Source of the DNA: an uncultured Eubacteriales bacterium
GTDB taxonomy: Bacteria > Bacillota > Clostridia > Christensenellales > Aristaeellaceae
Assembly: GCA_902790345.1 (NCBI GenBank)
Contig: CADARO010000006.1
Location: 1 to 64,000 of the forward strand
Direction: 5' to 3'
DNA: 64,000 nucleotides
This document shows positions 35,884-44,843 of the stretch, in pieces (position 1 is the stretch's first letter; every line of letters begins with the position of its first letter). Below the pieces are notes generated by a model, which saw nothing but the letters and a program-made list of their open reading frames with translations, was not told the DNA's origin and did no database searches. The position numbers and the translations under genes were made by a program.

Positions 35884-37425
35884 TCATTCTCCCGTGGTCC
35901 GCTCATAGGTGCCCCAGAAGCCGGGGAACAGCCGCGCCACGGCGGGCGTCAGCGCCTCCTCCACCACGGCCACGCACCCGGCCCGCCAAGCCTCGAAGGT
36001 CACGATGTCGCCGGCCTCGCTCTCGGCGGTGTAGGAGCGGCCCACCCGCCGCGTCACGGCGGCGGTGAGCTGGCGCTTCACCAGATAGTCCGTCTGGTTC
36101 GACAGGGTGACGACCGGCTCGCCCGCCTCGTCGAAGCACACGCTGAGCACGCTGCCCTCCCGGCCTTCCTCCTCCGCCTGCTCGCGGTAGTCGCCCAGCA
36201 GCGGGAAATAGGCCGCCCGGGCCATCAAAAGGCTGGTGTCCTCGGCGATGTCGTCCAACACCAGCAGCAGATCCACCGTGCCGTTCTCCGCGTGATACAG
36301 CACCGGCAGCTCCCTGCCCGTCTCAATGGTCACCCGCAGGGCCATCAGGTCGAACACGCTGCGGTTGGAGGGCCAGGCCACAGTGGTGCCGCCGTCCTTG
36401 CGCACGGCCAGCGTCGTCTCGACGCCGCCCATGGGGTCCCGCACGCTCACGTCCAGCCAGTCCTCGCCGTCCCGCCGGTTGGTGGCGCGCATCCAGGCCA
36501 GGGTCAGCGGGTTGTCGCCGGGCTCGTAGGCGATCATGGCCTCGCCCTCCGGCAGCAGCAGGCAGTCCTCCCCCTCCACGGCGCTCACCACCAGCGCGCC
36601 GTCGTCCAGCTCCAGATGGGCCCAGCCGGTGTGGGACATGGTGCCGGTATCCAGGGCGCTCATCATGTAGAACAGGGTATACACGCCGTTGTCCGCCAGA
36701 GACAGGGCGTAGCCGCCCCGCAGCAGCTGGGGCGGGGTGTCGCCGCCGTCCAGCAGGGCGGTCATGGTGCCGTCCGCGCCCAGGGTCATCCGGGCGCCCC
36801 GCTCGACGCCCGCCAGGCGCCAGGTGGCGTTCCAGTCCCCCGCCAGGGCGTCCGGCGGATCCACCCGCCCGACGCGGCCGAACACGCGCCGCACCATGGC
36901 GGGCGTGTAGCGGTTCCGGCCCGGCGCGCCGTCATTTCGGGCCAGCAGCACGCTCTTGTCGCTCACCAGCGCCTCCCCGTCTCCCTGGAAGCCGGTGATG
37001 GCCAGGGTGTCGCCGATCAGCGTAAGCCGCTGGCGCGCCTTGCCCGGCCAGTAACGGCCCGCCCGGGACATGTTTGAATAGGCGCGCACGTCCACCGCGA
37101 AGGACACCGCCGAATTGCCCGTGCGGTTTTCCTCCCGGGTGAGGTCGCCGGGGCTGAGCTCGGCGGCGTAATAGGAATACAGGCTGTCCTCCATGTAGCA
37201 CATCACCGAGGCGAACAGCCGCCCGAACGCGGGCACCAGCTCCAGCACCAGCGTGTCCTCCTCCCGCTCCAGCACATATCGACCCGCCGCGTCCTCCGAG
37301 AACGCCCGGAAGGCCGCCATCGCCTCGCCGGAGGTCATGGTCTTGCCCTTCGCCGCGCCGGCGGCCGGGGCGCACAGCGCCAGGATCAGCGCCGCCATCA
37401 GCAGCGCCGCCCATCTCTTCTTCAT
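35884..37425 (-). CDS. Large secreted protein of unknown function
   Basis: 513 residues from ATG 37425 (GGGGGAGG about 7 nt upstream). Signal peptide KKRWAALLMAALILALCAPAAGA. The mature protein is beta-rich with repeated lipocalin-like or bacterial-lipoprotein-like stretches (LAGDWNATWRLAGVERGARMTLGADGTMTALLDGG near 210). The C at residue 17 in LCAP lacks a convincing lipobox. No catalytic motif is seen. It is 38 bp after the DUF6171 gene and may be co-transcribed with it and the GH51 gene, which is cytoplasmic, so the link is unclear. Confidence 0.75.
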   Translation of the reverse strand: MKKRWAALLMAALILALCAPAAGAAKGKTMTSGEAMAAFRAFSEDAAGRYVLEREEDTLVLELVPAFGRLFASVMCYMEDSLYSYYAAELSPGDLTREENRTGNSAVSFAVDVRAYSNMSRAGRYWPGKARQRLTLIGDTLAITGFQGDGEALVSDKSVLLARNDGAPGRNRYTPAMVRRVFGRVGRVDPPDALAGDWNATWRLAGVERGARMTLGADGTMTALLDGGDTPPQLLRGGYALSLADNGVYTLFYMMSALDTGTMSHTGWAHLELDDGALVVSAVEGEDCLLLPEGEAMIAYEPGDNPLTLAWMRATNRRDGEDWLDVSVRDPMGGVETTLAVRKDGGTTVAWPSNRSVFDLMALRVTIETGRELPVLYHAENGTVDLLLVLDDIAEDTSLLMARAAYFPLLGDYREQAEEEGREGSVLSVCFDEAGEPVVTLSNQTDYLVKRQLTAAVTRRVGRSYTAESEAGDIVTFEAWRAGCVAVVEEALTPAVARLFPGFWGTYERTTGE

Positions 37426-37463
37426 GCCCGCACCTCCCCCGCTTCTGTTTTGTCTGACTGAAT

Positions 37464-37712
37464 TTACCACTTCCGGAACGGGCACTTCTCGCCCCGGCTG
37501 GCCGCCCGGATCTCCACCAGACAGCCGCAGCCCATGCAGGTGCCGTTTGAAAGCTGCCCGCAGGCGCGGCAGATGTCCAGCCTGCGGGCATAGGTCTCCT
37601 CGTCGGCGCGGGCGCTTGGCTTCATGCGCGCCAGCACCGACGCCACGTATTTCTCATAGTCCGCCGGATACGCCTCCCGAAGCAGGCAGCGCCGGCATCT
37701 CGTCCCGTCCAT
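37464..37712 (-). CDS. Small Cys-rich DUF6171-like protein
   Basis: 82 residues from the ATG at about 37712, 4 bp after the arabinofuranosidase stop. Four cysteine clusters (CRRC, CRACGQ, CMGCGCLVE, KCPF) look like a metal-binding fold of the DUF6171 type found in Clostridia. No signal peptide. Function is unknown; a small zinc-binding protein is the most that can be said. Confidence 0.65.
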   Translation of the reverse strand: MDGTRCRRCLLREAYPADYEKYVASVLARMKPSARADEETYARRLDICRACGQLSNGTCMGCGCLVEIRAASRGEKCPFRKW

Positions 37713-37716
37713 GCCC

Positions 37717-39186
37717 TCAGCGGATGGCCAGGTGCACCAGGCTGCAGGGCGGCAGCGCCACATTGTAGCCCGCTTCCGCCTTCACGCAGCCCTCGAAGGG
37801 CCGGTCGGCCACGGCGTTCAACTCGTCGAAGGTGTTGTGGTCGTCCATACGGCCGGTGAGGATCTCGCCGGCCGCGCAGCCGGTTGCCCGGCCCCGCACG
37901 TCGATGAGCACCTCCCGAGCCATGTCCGGCGAGGGATTGACCAGCGTCACGTGGATCGTGCCATCCGGCGCGATGGAGGCGGATTCCTGCACGGCGGGCA
38001 GGCCGTCCGCGCCCTCCTCGGCCAGCAGGCTGCTGCTGAGCAGCTCGTTTTCCTGATGGGCGCTGAACAGCTTGAAGGCGTAGTAGGTGGGGGTGAGCAG
38101 CAGCTTCGGGCCCTCGGTGAGGATGGGCGACTGCAGCACGTTCACCATCTGGGCGATGTTGGCCATGTGCACCCGCTGGCAATGCTTGTTGAAGATATTC
38201 AGCGTCAGCGCCGCCACCATGGCGTCGCGCATGCTGTTCTGCTGGTAGAGGAAGCCGGGGTTGGTGCCCTCCTCCACATCGTACCAGGTGCCCCACTCGT
38301 CCACCACCAGGCCCACCCGCTTCTCCGGGTCGTAGCGGTCCATGATGGCGCTGTGGCGGGTGATGAGCTCGTCCATGCGCAGCGCCTTCTTCAGGGTGGT
38401 CACATAGTCCTCCCGGGAGAAGCCCAGGGCCGGCCCCTTGTGGGCCCAGTCGTTGGAGCAGAGCGTGTAGTAGTGCACCGACAGGCCGTCCATGTAGCGG
38501 GCGGCGTTTTTCATGAGGGTCTCGGTCCACTCGTAGTTGAAGTCGCTGGGGCCGCAGGCGATCTTGTAGATCTTCGCCTCCGGGTTGTACTGGCGCACGT
38601 AGGTCTGATAGCGGCGGTACTCGTTGGAATAGTACTCGGCGGTCATGCAGCCGCCGCAGCCCCAGTTCTCGTTGCCCACCGCGAAATAGGGCACCCGCCA
38701 GGCCTTCTCATGGCCGTTGGCCCGGCGCAGGTCCGCCATGGGCGACACGCCGTCAAAGGTCATGTACTCCACCCACTCGCTCATCTCCCGCACCGTGCCG
38801 CTGCCCACGTTGCCGTTCACATACGGGTCGCAGCCCACCTGCCGGCAGAGCTCCATGAACTCGTGGGTGCCGAAGGAGTTGTCCTCCACGGTGCTGCCCC
38901 AGTTGTTGTTCACGAGTTTCTTGCGGTTCTCCTGCGGGCCGATGCCGTCCATCCAGTGGTACTCGTCGGCAAAGCAGCCGCCGGGCCAGCGCAGGGTGGG
39001 CAGGCGGATCTCCCGCAGGGCCTCCACCACGTCGGTGCGCATGCCGTTCACGTTGGGGATGGGGCTGTCCTCGCCCACGAAGATGCCGCCGTAGATGCAG
39101 CGGCCCAGGTGCTCGGCGAAGTGGCCCTGGAGGGTCTTGCGGATGTGGCCGAGGGTGACGTCGGCATTGATGATGAGCTTATTCAT
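37717..39186 (-). CDS. abfA: Alpha-L-arabinofuranosidase, GH51
   Basis: 489 residues from ATG 39186 (AAAGGGG upstream). GH51 motifs: [37 protein letters not shown] with acid/base E173, and [10 protein letters not shown] with nucleophile E297. The positions are close to those of well-known bacterial enzymes. It is without signal peptide, so it acts on imported arabino-oligosaccharides. It follows the alarmone synthetase by 28 bp on the same strand. C-terminal beta-sandwich as usual. Confidence 0.95.
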   Translation of the reverse strand: MNKLIINADVTLGHIRKTLQGHFAEHLGRCIYGGIFVGEDSPIPNVNGMRTDVVEALREIRLPTLRWPGGCFADEYHWMDGIGPQENRKKLVNNNWGSTVEDNSFGTHEFMELCRQVGCDPYVNGNVGSGTVREMSEWVEYMTFDGVSPMADLRRANGHEKAWRVPYFAVGNENWGCGGCMTAEYYSNEYRRYQTYVRQYNPEAKIYKIACGPSDFNYEWTETLMKNAARYMDGLSVHYYTLCSNDWAHKGPALGFSREDYVTTLKKALRMDELITRHSAIMDRYDPEKRVGLVVDEWGTWYDVEEGTNPGFLYQQNSMRDAMVAALTLNIFNKHCQRVHMANIAQMVNVLQSPILTEGPKLLLTPTYYAFKLFSAHQENELLSSSLLAEEGADGLPAVQESASIAPDGTIHVTLVNPSPDMAREVLIDVRGRATGCAAGEILTGRMDDHNTFDELNAVADRPFEGCVKAEAGYNVALPPCSLVHLAIR

Positions 39187-39214
39187 GTGCGTATTTCCCC
39201 TTTGTTTTTCATTT

Positions 39215-39931
39215 TCAGGAATCCCCGGCATAGGGCGCGTCGCCGCCGGGGGTGCTGTCGTGCAGCAGACGCATGGCGTGGAAGATCTGCTCCATGCGGG
39301 CGTCGGTCTCGGTGATGACGTCCGCGCAGCTCTTGAGCTCGTCCACGATGAACTGCGGCACCTCGTCCTCCGCCTTGTAGCGCAGGTTGTATTCCAGGCT
39401 GGCCCAGAAGTCCATGGCCACGGTGCGGATCTGCACCTCCACCGGAATGAACACCTTCGCCCCGGACAGGTACACCGGCACGTCCACCACGATGTGCAGA
39501 CTGCGGTAGCCGTTGTCCTTGGGGTGCTTGATGTAGTTCTTTTCCTCGATGAGCTGAACGTCGTCCTGGGAGGTGAGCAGCCGCGCCACGGTGAATATGT
39601 CCTCCACGTAGCAGCAGATCACCCGCACCCCGGCGATGTCCCGCAGGTTCTTCTTGGCGTTGGTCATGGACACCGGCACGCCCATCTTCCTCAGCTTCAT
39701 GGTGATGGATTGAGGCGTCTTCACCCGGGACTGGATGTGGTGAATCGGGTTGTGGCTGTGCCGCGCCCGGAACTCGTTGTTCAGCGTTTCGAGCCGGCCC
39801 CGCACAAAGGCGATGCCCGCTTCATAGAGATACTCCACCTTGTTGTAGGCGGTGAGCATTTCCTTGTACTCCGCGTCGTAGAGCAGCTCGTTTTCCTCCG
39901 TCGCCAAGTCGGGCGTTTCGGGGAACTGCAA
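39215..39931 (-). CDS. relQ: Small alarmone synthetase (RelQ/YjbM-like GTP pyrophosphokinase)
   Basis: About 238 residues: a single synthetase domain with [17 protein letters not shown] and [14 protein letters not shown], a helical C-terminus, and no hydrolase, TGS or ACT domains. This is the small alarmone synthetase layout that makes (p)ppGpp. The start TTG at 39931 is chosen since GGAGG is 8 nt upstream; the earlier TTG at 39937 abuts the SD. A -35 TTGATT and -10 TATAAT lie upstream. Its link to the GH51 gene downstream may be fortuitous. Confidence 0.92.
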   Translation of the reverse strand: MQFPETPDLATEENELLYDAEYKEMLTAYNKVEYLYEAGIAFVRGRLETLNNEFRARHSHNPIHHIQSRVKTPQSITMKLRKMGVPVSMTNAKKNLRDIAGVRVICCYVEDIFTVARLLTSQDDVQLIEEKNYIKHPKDNGYRSLHIVVDVPVYLSGAKVFIPVEVQIRTVAMDFWASLEYNLRYKAEDEVPQFIVDELKSCADVITETDARMEQIFHAMRLLHDSTPGGDAPYAGDS

Positions 39932-39975
39932 TATCAACCCCTCCTTCCATGGAACGGGCTCACCCGTCCTCCTCC

Positions 39976-40004
39976 ATTATATACCGTCGCAAACGTTAAA
40001 TCAA
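39976..40004 (-). promoter_or_regulatory. Promoter of the alarmone synthetase gene
   Basis: On the minus strand TTGATT (40004-39999), 17-bp spacer, TATAAT (39981-39976). Confidence 0.75.
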
Positions 40005-40079
40005 TGATAATTTCTCATTTCGCGCCGTTTTGAGCGTTTTTTCATTTTTGCGCCATGATTCGGGGATGCCGCGCCTGTG

Positions 40080-40108
40080 TTGAGAAACGCGGCGAACTAT
40101 GCTATAAT
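40080..40108 (+). promoter_or_regulatory. Promoter of the URO-D family gene
   Basis: TTGAGA (40080-40085), 17-bp spacer and TATAAT (40103-40108) with extended TG. It diverges from the alarmone synthetase promoter about 80 bp away. Confidence 0.85.
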
Positions 40109-40153
40109 CATGTGGGCGGCAGAGCCGCACGCGAGGATGGGAGGTTGACGGGT

Positions 40154-41227
40154 ATGGAGCTTCAGCGGTATTTTGAGGATGTGGAGTCCCGCATCGACCC
40201 GGCGCAGGAGGCGCGAATCGCCGGGGAATGGAAGGCCTTCTGCGACCTGCGCTGCGAGGACGAGTTCTTCTCCCCCCGGCGCAGGCCTGCCCCGCCCCGG
40301 ATCGAATGGCCCCGGGTGCTCATCAACCATGCCTTCGACGACATGGAGCTGATGCTGTACACCCAGCTGAAGACCGTCTCCGACATGCTGGAAAAGGGCG
40401 GCGGGCTGCTGCTGTCGGTGCGGCCCAACTACGGCACCGCCATCATCCCCTCCCTGTTCGGGACGGAGGTGTTCTATCTGCCCGACGAGGCGGACACGCT
40501 GCCCGGCGCGAAGCACCTGGACGACGGCGTGGACGGGCTGCGGCGGGTGATGGACGAGCGACAGGTGGATTACGCGAAGGGCCTGTCGCCCCGGGTGTTC
40601 GAGTTCGGCGCGCGCTGGCGGGAGATGGCGGCGGATTATCCCCTCGTCGACCGCTGTGTGTTCCTCTACAACCCGGATCTGCAGGGGCCCTTCCCCCTGG
40701 TGGACGCCATCGCCGGCAGCGACCTGTATTACGAGCTGTACGACGATCCCGACCTGGTGCACGACGCCCTGGGCTTCATGACGGATGTGTACCTGGACTA
40801 CACCCGCAAGTGGCAGGCGCTGTTCCCGCCCTACGGCGGGGGCTACTCCGTGGAGTGGGGGCTGCTGCACAGGGGCCTCACCGTGCTGCGCAACGACGCC
40901 ATCGTGAACCTGTCCGAGGCCATGTACCGAGAATTCGCCATGCCCTACGACGCCCGGGTGTTTCGGGAGCTGGGCGGCTGCATGCACTTCTGCGGCCGGG
41001 GCGACCACTACATCCGCTCCGCCTGCGAAATCGAGAACATGAGCGGCATCAACATGTCCCAGCCCGAGCTGAACGACATGGAGGCCATCTACGCCGCCAC
41101 CATCGACCAGGGCAAGATCATCATCGGCATGCCCGAGCCGGAGATCGCCCGGGCGGGGGCCTGCGGGCGGCCTCTGCGGGGCCGGGTGCAGAGCGGCGCG
41201 GCCCTGTCCTCCTACCGGGAGCTGTGA
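40154..41227 (+). CDS. Uroporphyrinogen decarboxylase (URO-D) family protein, not a true HemE
   Basis: 357 residues from ATG 40154 (GGGAGG 9 nt upstream). TIM-barrel pattern of the URO-D superfamily: PSLFGTEVFYLPDEADTLPGAKHL, PLVDAIAGSDLYYELYDDPDLVHDALGFM, and HFCGRGDHYI with SGINMSQPELNDM. These features match the group of URO-D family proteins in carbohydrate or methyltransfer loci rather than haem synthesis, where the invariant catalytic regions differ. No haem genes are nearby. The next gene, on the opposite strand, is a beta-helix protein of plant-glycan type. Substrate unknown. Confidence 0.78.
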   Translation: MELQRYFEDVESRIDPAQEARIAGEWKAFCDLRCEDEFFSPRRRPAPPRIEWPRVLINHAFDDMELMLYTQLKTVSDMLEKGGGLLLSVRPNYGTAIIPSLFGTEVFYLPDEADTLPGAKHLDDGVDGLRRVMDERQVDYAKGLSPRVFEFGARWREMAADYPLVDRCVFLYNPDLQGPFPLVDAIAGSDLYYELYDDPDLVHDALGFMTDVYLDYTRKWQALFPPYGGGYSVEWGLLHRGLTVLRNDAIVNLSEAMYREFAMPYDARVFRELGGCMHFCGRGDHYIRSACEIENMSGINMSQPELNDMEAIYAATIDQGKIIIGMPEPEIARAGACGRPLRGRVQSGAALSSYREL

Positions 41228-41238
41228 GGCATTGCGCG

Positions 41239-42330
41239 TCAGCCGTGAAACGGTCTGACGGCGAAATGCGCCGCCCCGCACACGGGAAACCTGGGCTCGC
41301 CCCAGGGCTGATGCCAGACCACGCTGCCGTGCAGCCGGTTGCCCGGATCGTACACGCCGTAGCGCAGCTGAGAGACGGCCGGAGGAATGCCCGCGCCGGT
41401 CTCCAGATTGACCGAGCCCACGATCACGTTGCATTCGCCCTCCTCGTGGCCGAAGAGGCGGCCCCGGGTGGTGGAGAGGATGACGGCGTTGTGCTGGGCC
41501 ACGATGTGATTCACGACGGACAGATGCGAGCAGTCGTGGAAGGTGATGCCCTCCTCGCAGTTGTGAATGTAGAGGTAATCGGCCACCAGGTGCTCGCCGC
41601 AGACGAAGCCGTAGCGGAAGCCCTGGGCCGCCGTGTTGGCGATCACCACGTCGTCGTTCTGATCGCCGGAGGTCATCAGGCCCACGGTATGGCAGGGATT
41701 GGGCTGAAGCTCCTTCTGAAGCAGCGTGTCGCCCACGTTTTCATTCAGGCAGAACTGGCTGTCCCGGATGTTCACCCGCGACACGTTTTGCAGGTTGACG
41801 GCGCTCTCGGTGGGATACATTTTCTCCGTGTTCAGCGCCACGCGAAACTCAAGATTGGCGATGGAGAACATGGGCGTGCTGAAATGCCCCTTGCAGGAAT
41901 TCCCCTCCGGCGCGGCGAGGATCGCCCAGGGCCGCTCCGCCGGGTCGCGCACCTCAGGCGCTTCCCAATCGGAAAACAGAAAGGTGTTCACATGTCCCAT
42001 GCTGCCGAAGGTGGTGGGCGTGTAGCCGTGCTTCACGCTGTCCAGCGGCCTGACCTGATAGGCGTACAGCAGCTTGCAGGGCATTTCGCCCTCCAGCATG
42101 ATGTTGTGCTCCCCCGCCGGAATGACCAGCTGCGCGCGCACGGGCCGCCCGCCCACGCTCTCCACGCCGGGCGAGGCGACGCGATAGCCCTTTGGCGCAT
42201 AGGGAAAGAGGACGCGGCCGCCGCCGCGGGAGGCGGCGTGGTCGATGGCGCGCTGTATGGCGGCGGTATCGTCGGTCACACCGTCGCCGCGCGCCCCGAA
42301 ATCCATGACATTGATGCCGAAACCAGACAT
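41239..42330 (-). CDS. Pectate-lyase-superfamily right-handed beta-helix protein
   Basis: 363 residues. It opens NVMDFGARGDGVTDDTAAIQRAID, the pectate_lyase_3 signature also found in GH28 polygalacturonases and phage tailspikes, followed by parallel beta-helix coils (SAVNLQNVSRVNIRDSQF, EGITFHDCSHLSVVNHIV). No signal peptide, no clear lyase or GH28 catalytic set. It is probably an intracellular carbohydrate-active protein, or a lectin-like helix. It is convergent with the URO-D gene (11 bp apart) and 64 bp after a hypothetical gene that may be in its operon. Confidence 0.78.
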   Translation of the reverse strand: MSGFGINVMDFGARGDGVTDDTAAIQRAIDHAASRGGGRVLFPYAPKGYRVASPGVESVGGRPVRAQLVIPAGEHNIMLEGEMPCKLLYAYQVRPLDSVKHGYTPTTFGSMGHVNTFLFSDWEAPEVRDPAERPWAILAAPEGNSCKGHFSTPMFSIANLEFRVALNTEKMYPTESAVNLQNVSRVNIRDSQFCLNENVGDTLLQKELQPNPCHTVGLMTSGDQNDDVVIANTAAQGFRYGFVCGEHLVADYLYIHNCEEGITFHDCSHLSVVNHIVAQHNAVILSTTRGRLFGHEEGECNVIVGSVNLETGAGIPPAVSQLRYGVYDPGNRLHGSVVWHQPWGEPRFPVCGAAHFAVRPFHG

Positions 42331-42394
42331 TCGGATACCTCCTTGATGGTCACTCGTTCCCCTGCAAACAGGCGGATCGAAATCATTTTGCCCT

Positions 42395-43549
42395 TCACTG
42401 TGATCTGCCGCTTCTTCCGCGGTCGATTGCCCTTTTCATTTCAAATTCAGACATCATTCGCTCCAGAATCGCCTCCGGCGGCATGCGGCCCTGCCAGACA
42501 CACTGGCCCTGCGCGTATTGAACCATGGCCCGCGCATGGGAATCGGGCCGGGATTCTTCCACCATGGGGATCATCGTCACCCGCATGGCCGGGAGCAGCT
42601 GGCCCTCCTGCCCGCTTCGGGGCACGAAGCGGAAGATGACGCCGCGTTCAAATTCCGCCCACATGCGCTTGCGGGGCGGCAGATTCCGATTGACGGCAGG
42701 CAGCGGAAGGGAGAAAAGCGTCGCCACCAGCGCCCGCGTGCCGTCCTCCCGCTCCACGCCGCGCATTGGCACCGGTGTGAAGACCCATTTCCCTTCGTGG
42801 TCGTGGTTCTGAATCCGAGCGTTTTCTACGGCCTTCACGCCCTCCACCACCACCGTCAATCCCATCGACGCGCCGCCATAGTTGCAGACGGTGAACAGGC
42901 ATTCTTCCCCATCGAGCGCGTAAAAGGCCCTGGGACAATCAAACCCCAGCGACGGCGGTTCACGCCGCGCCTTTGGCGCGGATACCCGATAGCGATACCA
43001 GTGAACCTCAATGCCCTCCGGGATCTCGCCGATGCCGCCCAGGCTCTGCTCATGGGGCAGGCTGAGCACGTCCTCCAGGTCGTACAGGCACTCCTCCCGG
43101 AACACCCTCGCTTTTTTCATGACGTTCCGAAAATCGGCCACGCTGGTCACATGATTCTTCCACGCCGTGAAATTGCTGCGCCGCACGCCGGTCATGCCCA
43201 GCGCCGCCGCGCTGCCCCCGTTGGCCCACAGGTCCAGTTTCTTCCCGGTATTCAGCAGGTTCAGGAACAGATAATCGTTGTCGAAGCAGTAGACGGCCAG
43301 CGCGTCCGTGTCGAGGGTCTGGGACAGCCGCTTCGCGGCCACGAGCAGCGCATCCGGATCATCCTCGAAGGCGTCCGAACGCACCGTGATCCATGGACTC
43401 CCTGGCAGCGCGTATACGGCGGTGGATACATCCGCCTGGTCCGCGTCATCCACCCGCTCCCATCCCTCTCCGGCAACGTGCCCCGCGATTTCGTCCGGGT
43501 TAAAGCGGTCAGCGCGGCGAATCTGAAGGTTTGTAAATGAATAGCCCAT
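42395..43549 (-). CDS. Hypothetical protein, no recognised family
   Basis: 384 residues. N-terminal half looks alpha/beta (ALPGSPWITVRSDAFEDDPDALLVAAKRLSQTLDTDALAVYC), which resembles a domain found in proteins that monitor cell state but I cannot name it. The C-terminal half is beta-rich (FTVCNYGGASMGLTVVVEGVKA), ending in a basic tail. No signal peptide, membrane segment, or catalytic motif. Lies upstream of the beta-helix gene on the same strand with a 64-bp gap. Confidence 0.65.
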   Translation of the reverse strand: MGYSFTNLQIRRADRFNPDEIAGHVAGEGWERVDDADQADVSTAVYALPGSPWITVRSDAFEDDPDALLVAAKRLSQTLDTDALAVYCFDNDYLFLNLLNTGKKLDLWANGGSAAALGMTGVRRSNFTAWKNHVTSVADFRNVMKKARVFREECLYDLEDVLSLPHEQSLGGIGEIPEGIEVHWYRYRVSAPKARREPPSLGFDCPRAFYALDGEECLFTVCNYGGASMGLTVVVEGVKAVENARIQNHDHEGKWVFTPVPMRGVEREDGTRALVATLFSLPLPAVNRNLPPRKRMWAEFERGVIFRFVPRSGQEGQLLPAMRVTMIPMVEESRPDSHARAMVQYAQGQCVWQGRMPPEAILERMMSEFEMKRAIDRGRSGRSQ

Positions 43550-43616
43550 CGCAAAGCCCCCTTGGCCGTATCGCCAGATCCGGCGTTTTGGCTGAATTCA
43601 AATATGATCCCGCTTC

Positions 43617-43650
43617 AAAAAGGGCCCCGATGTCAGCCGCATCGGAGCCC
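43617..43650 (-). terminator. Terminator of the Rrf2 gene
   Basis: On the minus strand GGGCTCCGATG pairs with CATCGGGGCCC (one G-U) and is followed by five T's, just after the Rrf2 stop. Confidence 0.9.
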
Positions 43651-43654
43651 GAGC

Positions 43655-44095
43655 CTATTCTTCTTTCGCCAAAAGTTCCCTCATCCCGGCTTTGATCTCC
43701 GCCAGAGTATACCGGCGCATTTCATCCTCCATGGCGCTCTGAATGGCCTTCAGCTTATCGTCCAGCAGCGCGTGGATATTGCGGCCCACGGGGCAGGCGG
43801 GATTCGGCGCGTCGTGGAAGTGGAAGAGGCTTCCGTTTTCCACCGGCTCGATGGCCTGGTATACGTCATAAAAGGTGATCTCATCCAGCGGCCTGTTCAC
43901 GGTGATGCCGCCCTTTCCCCGGGCCACCGTGATCAGTCCGGCGCTTTTCAGCTGGGAGAGGATCTTGCGGATAATGACAGGATTAGTCTTGATGCTGCCC
44001 GCGAGAAAATCACTGGTCACTTTATATTCATCCTTGAAAACATCCACACAGGCAAAGATATGCAGCGCAATGGTGAACCTGCTTGAAATCTGCAT
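43655..44095 (-). CDS. Rrf2-family transcriptional regulator
   Basis: 146 residues. N-terminal winged helix (RFTIALHIFACVDVFKDEYKVTSDFLAGSIKTNPVIIRKILSQL, AGLITVARGKGGITVNRP). The three conserved Cys that bind an iron-sulfur cluster in IscR or NsrR are missing; only C in FACVD and PACPVG remain, so it is closer to the YwnA-like branch that senses other signals. GGAGGGG SD lies upstream. Target unknown; the secreted-protein gene directly upstream on the same strand is a candidate. Confidence 0.85.
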   Translation of the reverse strand: MQISSRFTIALHIFACVDVFKDEYKVTSDFLAGSIKTNPVIIRKILSQLKSAGLITVARGKGGITVNRPLDEITFYDVYQAIEPVENGSLFHFHDAPNPACPVGRNIHALLDDKLKAIQSAMEDEMRRYTLAEIKAGMRELLAKEE

Positions 44096-44153
44096 CCTTT
44101 CCCCTCCAAATGCCCGTCATTGTTCCAACGCTCCCCTATGTCGTTGCCCACCT

Positions 44154-44182
44154 ATTATACCATCACTTCATGGGAAACGCAA
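44154..44182 (-). promoter_or_regulatory. Promoter of the Rrf2 gene
   Basis: On the minus strand TTGCGT (44182-44177), 17-bp spacer, TATAAT (44159-44154) with extended TG. The -35 lies in the last codons of the upstream secreted-protein gene. Confidence 0.8.
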
Positions 44183-44606
44183 CCGTTTCGCCCTCGGCGG
44201 TGACAAACGCGCCGGTCTCGGCGTCCATGGTCAGCGGATCGGCGTGGCTGGTGATGACCGCGGCGTTCTCGGCGTCGTACCAGAAGACGGTGTCAGTGTC
44301 GGCCACGGTCATGCCGATCAGCGCGCCGGCGGGCGCGTCGAAGCGATAGCCCTCGGCGCCTTCGACAGCGCCGGTCACGATGGCGGCGATTTCCTCAGCG
44401 GTATAAGGCGCGTACTCAGGGTTGGTGGGATTCACGATGCCCTCCAGCTCATAGTAAGCGGCGGTGTAGTAGATCGTTCCCACGTTTCCATTGTTCAGCG
44501 GCAGCGCGCCAAAAGCCCATTTCATATTCGTTTCCTCCTCAGCAAAAGCGGTCGTTGCGGACATCATCATCAGGGCGGACAGGACAACAGCGAGCGGTTT
44601 CTTCAT
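44163..44606 (-). CDS. Small secreted protein of unknown function
   Basis: 147 residues from ATG 44606 (AGGAGG about 7 nt upstream). Signal peptide KKPLAVVLSALMMMSATTAFA. The mature part is acidic with YTAAYYELEGIVNP and a repeat-like DTVFWYDAENAAVITSHADPLTMDAETGAF. No cysteines and no anchor. No family recognised. A promoter and two direct repeats lie upstream. Confidence 0.7.
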   Translation of the reverse strand: MKKPLAVVLSALMMMSATTAFAEEETNMKWAFGALPLNNGNVGTIYYTAAYYELEGIVNPTNPEYAPYTAEEIAAIVTGAVEGAEGYRFDAPAGALIGMTVADTDTVFWYDAENAAVITSHADPLTMDAETGAFVTAEGETVAFPMK

Positions 44607-44627
44607 GGCGGTTCCTCCTAATTGGAA

Positions 44628-44696
44628 TTCATCTGATGTAATCATGCTGGTTTCATCTGATGGGATTATCATAACGCCGGAATGTTGTAATGTCAA
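44628..44696 (-). promoter_or_regulatory. Promoter and direct repeats upstream of the small secreted protein
   Basis: On the minus strand TTGACA (44696-44691), 17-bp spacer, TATGAT (44673-44668). Just downstream of the -10 two identical 11-mers TTCATCTGATG (plus-strand sense, 44628-44638 and 44652-44662) are 24 bp apart. They sit in the leader, where a repressor could block transcription. Confidence 0.65.
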
Positions 44697-44797
44697 TAGT
44701 TACATCTAAACTTTACAAGGGGAAGGCACAGATGAAGGCATAAGCGCGTGTTCCTGAGGAATACCCGTGACGAACCTGACCCGGAGAAAAACATCAA

Positions 44798-44832
44798 GGC
44801 CCGGGGATGATCGCCGATCCCCGGGCCATTTT
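44798..44832. terminator. Terminator-like hairpin after the DUF1349 remnant
   Basis: An 11-bp perfect stem (GGCCCGGGGAT with ATCCCCGGGCC) and an 8-nt loop. The plus strand continues ATTTTCT; the minus strand has only TTGATG, so it terminates better on the plus strand than on the strand of the gene. Confidence 0.6.
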
Positions 44833-44843
44833 CTATTAACCTG

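Noticed and set aside
40154..41227. A hemE (haem biosynthesis) assignment
   Set aside because: The protein belongs to the wider URO-D family but not with HemE-type motifs, and no haem genes are nearby.
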